Origin: Allodiplogaster sudhausi
Taxonomy: Eukaryota > Nematoda > Chromadorea > Rhabditida > Diplogasteridae
Assembly: GCA_945643635.1 (NCBI GenBank)
Contig: CALZFC010000018.1
Span: 5,913,001 to 5,977,000 of the forward strand
Length of the DNA stretch: 64,000 nt
Reading direction: 5' to 3'
The notes below the pieces were generated by a model, which saw only the letters and a list, made by a program, of their open reading frames with translations, made no database searches and had not been told where the DNA came from. Both the position numbers and the translations under genes were made by a program. Shown here piece by piece: positions 40,585 through 51,943 of this stretch (positions are counted from its first letter, which is position 1; each line of letters starts with the position of its first letter).

Positions 40585-41130
40585 AATTCAACAACTGAGT
40601 TAAGTGTATATAATATATGACCCATACAACTCTCTGCTTCACTTATATGCAGTCAGCCGATGTTCTGGTCCTCAATAGAAAGTTTCCTTATCGCGTCAGC
40701 AAAGACAACGCGAAATCGTGGGTGTGCTGTGGTTGGTGACAAAAAGGGAAGACTACAAAATTATGAAAACGAAAATATTTTTTGAGGTAATAAGTGGAAA
40801 AAGTTGCTTCCACATGCACGCCTGAATTGGAGTTCATGAAAATAGAATGCAACGGTGGAGCTGAGAACTTTGACTAGTGCATATTGTATGCTAATGAATA
40901 CAATGCTTATCTTCAGGAATAGCCTCAAATGTTCATATGAATCTGTGTAGGGAAACATTCAAAATCTAGCAATTCTCACCTTATAGGTCAATAGTTTTAC
41001 CATTTTCTATTCTTTTTCTCAATCATACGACACATGACTACTTTCGACTGCGAACGCGTCCAGTGTGTTCTGAACCAAACTGGAGAGGCATGAACATGTA
41101 TATGAAGTTACTGACGTCAAAGTGGGAGGA
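40585..41130 (-). promoter_or_regulatory. Shared receptor promoter module(s), copy of gene F
   Basis: The minus strand shows GCTGACGCGATAAGGAAAC (about 40680-40700), TCATATATTATATACAC (about 40606-40622) and CTTAACTCAGTTGTTG (about 40590-40605). A second partial module upstream has the CRE palindrome TGACGTCA at 41112-41119. The module lies 1.6 kb from the ATG because the LINE relic was inserted. Confidence 0.45.
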
Positions 41131-41159
41131 CTACAAAATAGTCAAAAGCTTCGAAAAAC

Positions 41160-42584
41160 GCCGTGTTCATATGCACGTCTGAATTAGAGTTCAAACAAAT
41201 ATAATGAAGTTATGGACCTCAGAACTCTGATCAGTTTATCCTATATATTCTTCTCATGAAATGATGAATATATGTCATATGTATGAGCAGATAAAGCGCA
41301 TAGAAGATCTTGACAAGATTGAGAAGAAAAAAGAAGCCAGTGCTTTGCCACATTGAAATGCCATTGTGTATATGACACCATTGCCCAAGGTTTCCTTCCA
41401 AGTCTCGCTCGTTCCTGTTTTTCTGCTGTTTAAGGGAGCGAAGACAACTGGACGATTCCTTCTTCTTTTTCTCCCCTAACAGTTCATGCACGCATTCTTC
41501 GTTACATTAGTATTAGACTGATAAAGTGAACAAACTATAGTTACTAGTTCACATTTAGCATGATATTCTGTGCTAGGCACTGAATTCCTCCATCAGGTTT
41601 CTGACGGAACGAAATCGGCACTGTCTCGGTGCCAGCCAACTCATATGTTTACATATTTATTCCATAATAAATGATCATTAATCTCTGAGTACATCACATA
41701 TTATTGTGACAATCTATTGAATTGATTATCTGCTCGATATACCTCGTCCCGATAGGTGAAGGTAAGATCAAAAGCATAAGGATTCATGACTGCGGTTCGC
41801 ATCCAAGTAGTGGGCAGATTTCGGTCGAATTCGTCACGCCATCGTTCTCGTTACGTCCAGGATGTCGTTTTCACACGTTCACGGTCTCCACTTCACAGCT
41901 CTTCGTGGCCAACAACTCAAAATGCTAGCTTCATCTTACAGTACTCAGAATTATACCAATTAGGCTAAGCTATCGCATCTGGCTCTATTCCGCATGGCTA
42001 TATATTGATTATTGATTGATGTGTAGAAAGGTAGTGCCGCCTAAAACATTGCCGTCTAATCTGACCACAAGTATGTACAAGATTCCCACCAGGTATTTTT
42101 CCTCCCGTGATAAGAAGGTGATCGGCCAGCCTCTTCCGAGTCGTGCTTCTGTCCTCTCTCTCTCTCTATCGCTCTGCCTCCTCCCGAGTGGCGGGGAGGA
42201 GAGAGTAGGCGGGAGGCTGGCAACTCTATGCAGCCAGCCTTGCACCGGGTTCAACAGATTACAATAGCTTTGGTGGAATATCAACATTTGGGACACCTCT
42301 CCCTGCTTCCAATACACCCCACCTCAGTAGGCTGATTTCAACAGTGTCCTCATTGTCAGGCATGCCCGCATAGTCGTAACCAACAAATCAACAACAACTA
42401 CGGGACCTTTTAATCGCGAAAGAATGCCACTTTCTTATTCACCTTCTGGCAGCACTTCATGCTGTCGTGGTTTTCTTGCTTGTTTTTGGCTTAGTTTTCA
42501 TTATCATCATGCATAGACGTCATTATTTTTCGAATGCTCACAAGTTCTGCTGGACGACTATCATTAATGTCGGGAGTGTGATGG
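41160..42584. other. Intergenic; one possible exon on plus near 41740-41930
   Basis: A plus-strand block (41722-41928) reads IRIHDCGSHPSSGQISVEF and TPSFSLRPGCRFHTFTVSTS. The DCG...PG..VSTS pattern vaguely recalls ML-domain/GM2-activator proteins. No partner exons were found. The rest has a short CT run (about 42152-42170) and no other feature. Confidence 0.2.
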
Positions 42585-43582
42585 ATGGGCAGCGGTCATT
42601 TGGGCAGCGGGCAAACGGCATGCAGCCGTTTGCCGTAAACGTGATATAATTTTATGATTCTAGCAAAACTAATGATTCAAAAACTTTGATAACATCACGC
42701 TATATTTTTTCTTCTTTGATTTTGGATATTTTTTTCTATCATACGCATTTTGAATATGTTTTATTTACAGGCAATATTTTACAGAAGTATTTTTAAAAAC
42801 GAATCACCTTCATCAAATCATTATCATAACATTACAACAATACAACAGTTCTTGGAAATCATTGAATCCCTTCTATTTGCGAATATTCACGTAAGCACCG
42901 ACGTCTTTCAAGTGATCCAACATGTCCCTGCCTATTGAACCATTCTTTGTGTGCCCATTAAAAGTCGTCCTGTTCTAGGGGCTCTACTGGGGGGAGGGGG
43001 GGGGGGTGGAGGGTGAGATTTTCGGAAGATGCAGATTGATATAGAGCCTGGAACTCTTTTTGGTGATCGAGCAGTTTCGAGGCGACCAGTTGAGCAGTTA
43101 GTTGAGTTGTATTGACAAAAGGAGATACCAAAAATCTCACCCCTCCCCCCCTTCCGAAAATCTCACCCCCTCCCCCGTAGAGCCCCCAGAACAGGACGAC
43201 TTTGAATGGGCGCACGAAGAATGGTTCAATTGGCAGGGACATGTTGGATCACTTGAAAGCCGTCGGTGCTTAGGTGAATATTCGCAAATAGAAGGGATTC
43301 AATGATTTTCAAAAACTTTTGTATTGTTATAATGTTATGATAATGATTTGATGAAGGTGATTCGTTTTTAAAAAATACTTCTGTAAAATATTGCCTGTAA
43401 ATAAAACATATTCAAAATGTGTATGATAGAAAAAATTATCCAAAATCAAAGAAGAAAAAATATTGCGTGATGTTATCAAAGTTTTTGAATCATTAGCTTT
43501 CCGAGAATCATACAATTATATCACGTTTACGGCAACGGCTGCTTGCCGTCGTTTGCCCGCTGCCCAAATAACCGCTGCCCAT
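42585..43582. mobile_element. Foldback element 1: about 1 kb near-perfect inverted repeat
   Basis: The left arm (42585 to about 43027) and right arm (about 43148 to 43582) are inverse complements over roughly 435 bp with few mismatches. The outer ends carry a repeated GGGCAGCGG motif (ATGGGCAGCGG, then TTTGGGCAGCGGGCAAACG). A 120-bp centre bordered by G and C runs separates the arms. No coding frame is seen. This structure is typical of foldback transposons. No clear target duplication was found. Confidence 0.85.
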
Positions 43583-43933
43583 TTGACTTTGATGTTGTTG
43601 CACGTCAAAGACTGATTCTCAAACTTTCATTTATTGGAATTGGAGGCAATCTTGAATTTGATTCTTGAATTTGTTTTTGTCATAAACATATGTAGATTGA
43701 TAAGGACGAAGTGCGAGTAAAATACACAATTATGAAAATGATTCAGGTATTTTTAAGAGGCATGAAATGAGAAAAGTTGTTTCCGCTGCTGAAAACGTCT
43801 ATCACTGTTGACTTTTGGGTGAAGGCATATAATTTGAGCGTAGATGCTTGCCAGAATTCATAAATGATTTCAGTATGATTTGCTTTAATCAAATGGTGAC
43901 AGCTACAAACATTAATGAAAATTTGCGTAAACT

Positions 43934-45015
43934 GCCGCAGCATTAATCTTGAAGTTTGTCCAAGACATGTCAAGGACAATCGGTCACGACCGTTCTTGGT
44001 CAAGGACATGTCATGGACACCTGCGCATATGCGCTTTAAAATTCTTTTTTGACATTTTCAGCTCTTTTTACCGTTATTCTATATTTATTTCACAAGAATA
44101 ATAAAAATAAAAAAAAGAGAAGCTAAAACGGTTCACCCTAAGTCCACTTTTGAAAAAAAATTCAACTTTTTAAGTCGAAGTGCACCAGACAGGTTATGTA
44201 ATTATGCACCAAGCAATTGGATGAATGTCACCCCATCCGACAGGAGAAACAGGCTGCAACTTGTCGTCTGCTTGTCCTAAGTCCTTCCTGCAAGCCAGTT
44301 TCCCTGTATGTTCTCATGCACAACCACATCTCGATAAATTCTTAGATGTAACAACATTTATATAGATGTGGCTTCATAACATGAGCATAACAAAAACGGT
44401 GGGAGAGAGAAACATAGCAAAGGAAGGGGGGGCAGTCCATGCAACATTTGCGAGCATTGCTTCAAAACGACGGCGCCGAGCAGAGGATGCTGCTAAGCCA
44501 CGAAGTTGCGAGTTTGTATGAGTTTCTTGTTTTTTTTCTTGAGTTTCTCATTTTGTTTATATGTAAAAAAAAAATGCCTTGACCGGGTGTCGAACCCGCG
44601 ACCCCGAAGTTCGCAACCAAACGCATACGCAATACTCTATAGAGGCTTAGGAAAGGTACGATGAAACCTTTCTTTTGACAGCGTTTGTCGTAAACTGGGT
44701 CGCATGCCATAATCTGTCCGGGACATCGGTAGTAACCACGAGCGTGTCACTCTGTGTTCTCCGCGTTTATGCACTCTCTCGCTATGGTCATGACCACGTA
44801 AGGGACAAGCCCACAAAAGTGTCCATGACCATTGAAATTTTTTTCTTTTTTGTCCAGGACACGTCCAGGACATGTCTTTGACATGTCCTAGACCCCTGTG
44901 TATTAAGATAGGCAGAAGTTTATGTGTCCAGGACATGTGTTCGTTTTATTTTGGAACGGTCATGACCGATTGTCCTTGACATGTCTTGGACAAACGGCAA
45001 GATTAATGCTGCGGC
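43934..45015. mobile_element. Element with about 80-bp terminal inverted repeats
   Basis: GCCGCAGCATTAATCTTG, then TTTGTCCAAGACATGTC and AAGGACAATCGGTCA, run from 43934, and the same order in inverse complement ends at 45015. Sub-repeats of GGACATGTC occur in both ends. The interior has a tRNA-like B box. It sits on the 3' flank of receptor G and follows foldback element 1 by only about 350 bp. Confidence 0.7.
44574..44640 (-). ncRNA. tRNA-like sequence inside a mobile element
   Basis: The minus strand has a perfect pol III B box (GGTTCGACACC) in GGGGTCGCGGGTTCGACACC, followed by GGTCAAGGCA like a 3' acceptor strand, and TAGAGTATTGCG upstream like a weak A box. The 5' acceptor strand pairs at about five of seven positions. 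Probably a decayed tRNA or the head of a SINE. Confidence 0.4.
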
Positions 45016-45119
45016 TGAACTATTGGAAAATGCTTCCATGTGCCTTCGTCTGTCTATTACTAAACTACATATTGAATATGATGGCGAATGAACTTTTATT
45101 AGTGGTGTTGTGTCCTTCA

Positions 45120-46324
45120 CTGTATCTGCAAGCTCCTCGGAGCGCTGCTCGACATGAGAATCGAAGAGGGTTGTTGCGAAAGAGTGGAACGTTCGCGTAA
45201 GATGCGCGGGAAGGCTCGCTCGAGCACAGCGAGTACAAGTAGAAGTTCAGCACTGATCTGAAGAAGTAAATGAATATTCATTTGAATATATTTCGATCAT
45301 AATTTTTTATAAATTAGTAAGCTCATTGCGTATATAATGAATCTTTTTTAAATGTCTAACTCCATTTAGGAGACGTAAAGATTCTAACTGACATTTCACG
45401 GTCGTATTCACGACGGTCATAGCCATAAACTATTAAGGTTGGAGTCGTAAGGAGGAAGGCGGCAGCATGCAGAGAACGATAGCAACACGACGACGGAGCC
45501 ACTTTTCCTTTGTCGCAGCGGCGTATCGCATTGGCCAGAAAACTGCGTAAAAACGGTCGACCGCTAGAGCATTCAGGCAGAAGCCACTGGAAGTGATCTT
45601 GGATACTAAGTTTTGTTTGAAGAGAAGAAATCTCTATGTGATGCACCTCCATCCAATAAACATTTAGGCGAACTCATTGAACAGGGAACGGTGGACAGTA
45701 CCAAAAAGAGAATGCGTGTACAGAATTGAATAGTGCATAAGCGCATATGGGGTGTAACAAAAGACAAGAAGAACGTCGGCGAGGAATGCGGCCTGGAAAG
45801 CAGACAAAAAAATATTTGAAAAAAAAGAGGAAAAAATATCACACCTTCATGTAAAAAGGATGATCTATCCATTATTTACCCTTTACGTTTTGCTTGTATC
45901 AACAGTACCGAGAAAATGGTCTTGTGCCAGAATTGACTTCTTCGTTATTTTTTTTACAAATTAAAATGCATACCTTAATGAAAATGAGCGAGTTCGTCGG
46001 CATAACATAGAGCACACGCAGATTGATGGATTGACTGATGAACCTTTGACAGTTGATGCAATAAAAGTAAAGTAAGAAATATTGATCGTAACTCGGAATT
46101 TATTATTTTTTCACAAATCAGAAAATTCCAGTTTTACCGTTGTTGATAACTTGCGAAGTTCAAAGTTTTGTGAAAGAAAATTTTCTCCAAATAGTCCTGG
46201 GCGGGACTGTATATGTATAGTTGCACAAGCAATATTCAAATGAGTCCGTACAGATGATTAGAAGTGTAGGCAGGACAAAGATGCTAAATATGTCTTCAAG
46301 CTTGAATATCAGCCGAATAGCCAT
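45120..46324 (-). pseudogene. 7TM receptor G, decayed paralogue lacking exons 5-7
   Basis: Remaining exons: 1 (46324 to about 46252), 2 (about 46044-45973), 3 (about 45796-45651), 4 (about 45591-45394) and 8 (about 45261-45140). Exon 3 has an in-frame TAA after SLFNEFA. Exon 4 is frame-shifted after VAIVLCM. Exons 5-7 are deleted. Exon 8 lost about 30 bp after SLCSS, which shifts its frame. It is the most decayed copy and lies at the cluster edge. Intron 1 contains a solo end of the foldback-2 family (46193-46211). Confidence 0.82.
46193..46213. mobile_element. Solo terminus of the foldback-2 family in receptor G intron 1
   Basis: TCCTGGGCGGGACTGTA here equals the right end of the 60314-61452 element, including the TA flank. 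No other part of the element is nearby, so this is a footprint or deletion remnant. Confidence 0.6.
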
Positions 46325-46494
46325 TTATGATGAAACGCGGAACAATCTGATAGTTTTCACAGCTAAATTATTAGTTGACATAATGTAATATAACAGTGAT
46401 GTCTCGCAATAAAATTTTTCATTCCGGAGTTCGGAATCCGGCATTTTGAATTTCAGTTTTCAATAAATAAGAAATGATAAAAATTAATCAACTG

Positions 46495-46665
46495 TGTAAA
46501 TATTATCTATAATCCATACATATGTATCTCTGCTTCCGAGATATACAGTCGGCCTATGCATGTTTTGGCCTCAATACAAAGTTTCCTTATCGTTTCAGAA
46601 TTCGTGGGCGTGTTCTGGACGAAAATTGAGAGGAGGTATGAACCAACATAGTTACTGACGTCGAG
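46495..46665 (-). promoter_or_regulatory. Shared receptor promoter module, copy of gene G
   Basis: Contains CGATAAGGAAACTTTGTATTG (about 46574-46594), TGGATTATAGATAATATT (degraded TATA, about 46500-46517) and a degraded CRE, TGACGTCG (46656-46663). The module survives although its gene is dead. Confidence 0.4.
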
Positions 46666-47006
46666 GCGGGAGGGTAGGACTACAAATTAATGAAGAGATT
46701 CGAGAAAAGATTTTCAGAGGAAAGAAATGGAAAAAAGTTGCTTTCACATGCACGCCTGAATAAGGGTTCATAAAACAGATGAGAAGATGGACATGACAAC
46801 ACTGAGCATTTCATATGTTAGGTTAATCATGAAATACTATGTATGTATATAACATTGCTATATACAGATACAGCACATATGAGATGTTGAACTTGAAAAA
46901 ATCGGGCCGCTTTAATAATACTTTGATCAGTGATAGCGCCAGAATGGTCGACTCCAATGCCGGACATAATCCCGAACAGCGCTTTGCTGCATCGTCCTCG
47001 ACTTAC

Positions 47007-47127
47007 TCTTGTAATTCCCTTATAAGTTTTTCAGCATTTTCCATTGGCTCGAGTGAAGTGCCTTGGTTCACTCCAACATCCATTTCCTCCTGTAGCAGCG
47101 AAAACTCGCTGCGCTCGTGCAGGCTCA
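47007..47127 (-). CDS. Possible first coding exon of an unknown protein
   Basis: ATG at 47127 opens MSLHERSEFSLLQEEMDVGV and continues to ENAEKLIRELQE, acidic and helix-prone. It is followed by a strong donor GTAAGT at 47006. Without splicing the frame meets TAA and then stays open for more than 40 codons. No downstream exon was found, and the plus strand is also open here. I do not recognise it. Confidence 0.25.
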
Positions 47128-47721
47128 TAAAAAGAATAGCACTGGTTCAAAGATTTCGCCTTTACAGTGTATCAAAACAATAACGTAAATATGAACAATA
47201 AACACATAAATACTATTTTTTAATCATCATATTTACCAGAAGATACGCATAGGTCGGGCGGGCGAATACGGAAGTATCACATTGTTCAACATGGACTTAT
47301 GAGTCCTTAAGAATTCTATAAAACAGCACCGAGCCTCCTCTAAGAGAATCGCCCTCTTAAGCCTCATGTAAATAAGAGGAAGCTGGAACAAAGTAGTAAT
47401 ATCCAAGAACAATTTAAAGAGTTTGCTGGAAGAAAGTTGTCAATGTGAAAACTTTTCTGAAGGAACGAGTACTTTGACTGTATTGCATCCAAAGTTGGGG
47501 CGAGAGACCAAAGGATAAGGCAGCGAGAGAAAGATGTTGAGGAATGAGGACTTTTTGGAGATAGCAGGGCTAATCGAGAGAACGTGGAATAGCATGACAG
47601 AAAGGAGGTGCTAGAGATGCGAGAGGCAGAAACGAGGAAAGGGTGTAAGTAGGAAGAGATGGATGGCATCTTCTCTGCTTTTCTGCCGTCTCCGTGATCT
47701 CCGTTCTCTCTGACTGCCTGC

Positions 47722-49453
47722 TCAGAGAAGAGTGCACTTTCGCTTCTTCTTCCTCACGGGGCCCAAATCGAGCGGTGCGCGCATCGCCTCATCGAACACG
47801 TCCTTTAATCCTTTCTGAAATCGATCAAAACTGAACTATTTGACCAAGTAAGGAATAAATGCCAGTGTCGACTGCAAAGGAAAACAAGGTGGGTAAGAGG
47901 GCTTCGAGTCCGCAAAGCAAGGTCTAAAAAACGGGGATGCTAGTTGATTCCCTGATTGTGAAGTAACCTTGTTAAAGAAAGGTGCATATTTATTCGAAAA
48001 GGGGGGGGGTGGAAAATAAAATAAAAATAAACCTGAGTGAGTGCGCTGCACTCGACATACTTGACTGCCTTCAGTTCCTTCGCGAGATTCTCGCCCATCT
48101 CTGCTGAGATTGGCTGATGCTTGTTCTCCGCCAGCTTCTCAATCGTGCTCGGGTCTTCGCGAAGGTCCACCTACAAATAAGAGAAGGCAAAAATTAGAAG
48201 AGACTTAGAAAGCCTGCCTGGAATACATTCTAGTTAACGCAAACAAAAAAAATATTTCATGCTTTAAATATATATAACACCAAATACGGTTGCGTAATGC
48301 TTACAGACTGGAGAGGAAGGTGAATGATAAGGAAAAAAACCATCTTTTCAAGTAATTGTGTAGTCTGTATGAGGTCCGACATCAAGATGGTTTTCAAGAA
48401 ATCTTTTCCTGGATACGAGGAAAAGGCATAAGGATTAAGACTACATCTAAGAAGCAAGAATAAATAATGGTAAATAAGATATCATTTACCAGCGTGCCAA
48501 CAAGAAGGAATGGCATCAATGGGCTGAGCGATCTCAGGAACCCACTAAAAAATTTTAGATAATTTTTTCTTCAAAATTTTACCATACAAATTTGTAATAG
48601 GGCTAAAGTTATAAAGAAGAAATATATGTTGAATGAAATAGGCTGTATTGTAATTTGAAGAGATCTCACAATCAGCGTACTTTTTCCTTGACGTTTTCGA
48701 AGGAAGCCGGCTCAACAACAGAGAAGCACACCAGGACGACATCCATCTGCAATACGGAAAGTATATTTGGAAGAATGATCATTCTAAAATTTGGACGAAA
48801 TGTCACTGAACGAATTATATCAAAAGAGCAAGCAAGCACATCCGTCAATCGTCATGTTTAAAACAAATATGTTACACCACAAATTTTAAAGAAAACTTTC
48901 AATCTTCCGAACATGCAAAAAGGGCCAAATCTAATGGTAAATCTTCTTTTTTTTGTATTCGCCAAGACAAACCCCAGAATAGGACAAGGGCCTGAGGCGG
49001 TCGTAATCTTGCCAGGCCGTATCATAGAGTCCCAATGCAAAGGGGAATCCGCAAATCGTCACATTCATCTCAAAAAGAGGTAATAATTATTCAGGCTCTG
49101 TAGAGAATTTACTCTTCAGTCACTTGTTAAACAGAGAGTAAGTATCCAAATACGAAATGAAGGCAGACGAACAAGATAGTTGTCGAAAACTCTCGGGACA
49201 TAATCGTGCGGGAACTCGCTCGTCATGTAAGAGATGAGCATACATGTCTTACCTGACAGAAACTTGAAAAAAAACCTCAAGCCTTTTTTAAATCCTTCTG
49301 ACAGAATATTCTTCGGCTTGCAAACCATTGTATCTTTTGAGAGGTAAAACAATGAAGAAGAACCTTTTGAGAGCTAAAAAAAATGAAATAAAGTGAAGAA
49401 AGTTTCTCACCGACACCTCCATCGCCGACCAGGACGCATTTGATGGTCTGCAT
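47722..49453 (-). pseudogene. CDC42-like Rho GTPase, degenerate and frame-shifted
   Basis: Exons: 49453-49411, 49252-49173, 49068-48973, 48746-48681, 48544-48490, 48170-48033 and 47814-47722. [44 protein letters not shown] and [14 protein letters not shown] mark CDC42. The C-terminus KKKRKCTLL keeps a polybasic region and a geranylgeranyl-type CAAX box. The P-loop is kept (GDGGVGK). Key switches are damaged: the effector/Mg-binding Thr35 is Arg (YVPRVFDNY), and the DTAGQE motif is DTAWQD with Gly60 changed to Trp and Glu62 missing. The exon at 48544-48490 is 55 nt where CDC42 needs 60, so the frame shifts inside WVPEIA..PFLLVGT. It is probably a dead or neofunctionalised extra copy, not the true CDC42. 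It keeps introns, so it did not arise by retroposition. Confidence 0.87.
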
Positions 49454-50691
49454 GCTGCTTCGTAACGGATGCAGGTAAACTACAAAATATAATCTGTAAC
49501 TTTTTTTGGTTTCTATGGTGACGGCGAAAGCACCAAAGCTACAAAATGCTTCGGGCGCTTTCAGGCACGCATCAAAAACACAAAATTCTTTTCTGTGTGT
49601 GCTTGCAGCTCCACGGCAGTCCGAGCTGAGAGAGAGAGAATGGTGAACTCGGCATGAAATGTCACATTTTATAGAATCAATACCAGATCTAAAAGTATTC
49701 GATTGGCTCGACAAGCGAATAAACAGCTGAAAAACAGTAGAATCAATTCAAGATTTAAAAAAACACAAGAGGTCAAGGAGACTATTTAATATTAACAACA
49801 AGCATATATCAAGCGCGCTTTAGCTATGACCATTAAAATTAGCTAAAAGGCATTTATCACATGGATTCCAAAGCGAATTCTGTGTAGAGGCCGTATCAGA
49901 TGATTACTGTCGACTAAGTTAGATTTGCTGGTGCCAAAAATAAGTCAGTAGCACACAGCCGACATATGTACATACATATATCTATGTATGTACATACGTA
50001 AAGCACAAGCTCTGCTGTGATAGGATACTTAACACTGCGTTACTTTGAATTGGCAAGAACCAAGGGGGCGACCAGCTGATAATGGCCAGCAAGAATAGCA
50101 TCTTCGTTCTATCATAAGATGAGGAGATGACTAATATGAGAGGCATGCACGAGACTGATTGAAGGACGAGCAATAGAAAGCATCGAGCAAGACATCTTTG
50201 TGTGCGCGTTCGCCTCTATCAATCGATTAGAACAGAGAGAAACGTATTGAAAGAGATAAAAAGAGAGAGAGAGAGAGAGAGAGTGTGTGAGAGTGAAAGA
50301 GTGAGTAAGAGAGGCAGAGAGAGAGAAAGAGAGAACAGAATGAGCAGTGAGTCAGACGTGAGAAAGGCAGCCAAAGGCACTACGAGACGCCAGTTCATTC
50401 CAGGTCATAATCGATGAAAAGGAAAAGAACTATTATATAGCAGAAAAAAAGAGATAAATCACAGGATTTTAGAAAAATTCTGCAGTCGAATGACAAAAAT
50501 ACTCAATATAAGTTTTGATGCAAAAAGCGCGGAATTTTTGTATTTGAACCTTCGTACATGTACGTTTTCGGTTTCTCGCGTATATATAATAAGGGTTGAC
50601 TTTTATTACTTTCGTGTTCGCAGGGACCGAACAGACCGAAACATTTTTTTATGTATAAAGGACGAAAAAAAGGTCTCTGCGTATTCAGTCA
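49454..50691. other. Intergenic, with a GA tract
   Basis: No exon is recognised. A GA tract lies at about 50262-50335 and ACAT/ATGT runs at about 49963-49995. Confidence 0.45.
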
Positions 50692-50962
50692 TTATTTAGT
50701 CTTGACGTCGGTCACACAGCATATGCCATCTCTGTATTTGACATGGCACTTGTCGCTCATGAGACATTCGACATATTCATCAGCGCACTCCTTGAGGTAC
50801 GATGGAAAGCATCTCTAAAATTAATGTTATCTATTTTAATGCCATATATTAAAAAAAGAATAAAAGAAAAAAAATCACATTTGGAACGTCGGTCGTAGCC
50901 GCATCGAGCGATATGAAGTAAAATGCAGGGATAAGCAGAAGAAAGACAAAGTGAAGTCCCAT
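50692..50962 (-). CDS. Small secreted cysteine-rich protein 1
   Basis: Two exons: 50962-50879 (signal peptide MGLHFVFLLLIPAFYF..., 28 codons) and 50814-50692 (40 codons and stop), joined in phase 0, 68 aa. The mature part has six Cys in the order C-x7-C-x6-C-x5-C-x9-CC and ends soon after the CC pair. The two-exon plan, phase and terminal CC recur in neighbours at 51944, 54097, 54997 and 58291. No domain family is recognised. Secreted effector, antimicrobial or structural roles are all possible. Confidence 0.75.
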
Positions 50963-51578
50963 CTCTTTGGCTCAAATTTTTTTCTTAATTAAAAAAGAGT
51001 GTATTCATGGACGATGTCTTTACATTCATTTCTAGAATAACAATGAAATAAACTGACTATTTGATCACTGAAATTTGGAATAGAGGTTTTATCTGCAGCG
51101 GTCCAAGAAAATGTAATTCACTGAAAAACTTCCAGAATGAAAAGAACGAAGCATTATTTCATGACTAATCGACATCATCGAAAAAAAGGAAAACAGAAAC
51201 AAATAAGGCGCTCACGCATTCCATAAATGAGGCGAACAACAATGCTTAAGAGCCTCGATTGTAATGTTAATGATGTATTAAATTTTAATGATTCATCCGA
51301 AAGTAGGAAGTGGGACGTGACACTTTTTTCACTTTATGGGCAGTTTGGATAGTTCATCTCTTCATTTCGTTTGTCTGTGTGACAGTTAATCTATAGTAAA
51401 TTTCAACAGACAACATTTTATCTGAATGTCGATCCCTAACTGCCCTAATAAAGTTTCACGTCGATAAAACAAGGTTTGTTTCGCTCTTGCCTTCTCAGCC
51501 AATGTTCATAAAATTCTGATGCAATATATCTTATCAGGCTCGTTCTAGCTTTATTATTGCTGAAGGATCGGTGTTGTA

Positions 51579-51788
51579 GTGATCACATGCCGCATGACTC
51601 TACGCTGGCTCGAGCCCATCGCCACCATCTCCTTCGACGATTCGCAAGGCATAAATCCGAAGCTTCTCGCCGTCTCCGAACATGCCTTCCTTTGGCGAAC
51701 TTCCCACTCCCCAGACAACGCCCCCAACATCAATGGCTACGCCGACTTTTATTTCTTTGTGACACCTCTCAATCTGGGGACGTTGTAG
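51579..51788 (+). CDS. Possible coding exon, unknown product
   Basis: This GC-balanced block in AT-rich surroundings stays open on plus with motifs WLEPIATISFDDSQG, AFLWRTSHSPDNAPN and YADFYFFVTPL. A TTGTAG acceptor precedes it. The minus and another plus frame are also open, so the strand is uncertain. I do not recognise it. Confidence 0.3.
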   Translation: MITCRMTLRWLEPIATISFDDSQGINPKLLAVSEHAFLWRTSHSPDNAPNINGYADFYFFVTPLNLGTL

Positions 51789-51943
51789 ACACCGGCTTCC
51801 ATAGGGCCGGCCACCCCTGCTCATCACCATCTTCAGTGTTCAGATATGGCAAGCAAGAATGATGTGAAAGCTTCATTGCACTTGACTTTTATAATAGAAT
51901 GAATATACGATCGCAGAAAAGAGTTATCAGCAACGATTTCCAA

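Noticed and set aside
44574..44640. A functional tRNA gene on minus
   Set aside because: The B box is perfect, but the acceptor stem pairs poorly, the A box is weak and the sequence lies inside a transposon-like element.
46839..47183. 114-aa plus ORF
   Set aside because: The minus strand has a start, a coding-like frame and a GTAAGT donor in the same place; the plus frame has no recognisable feature.
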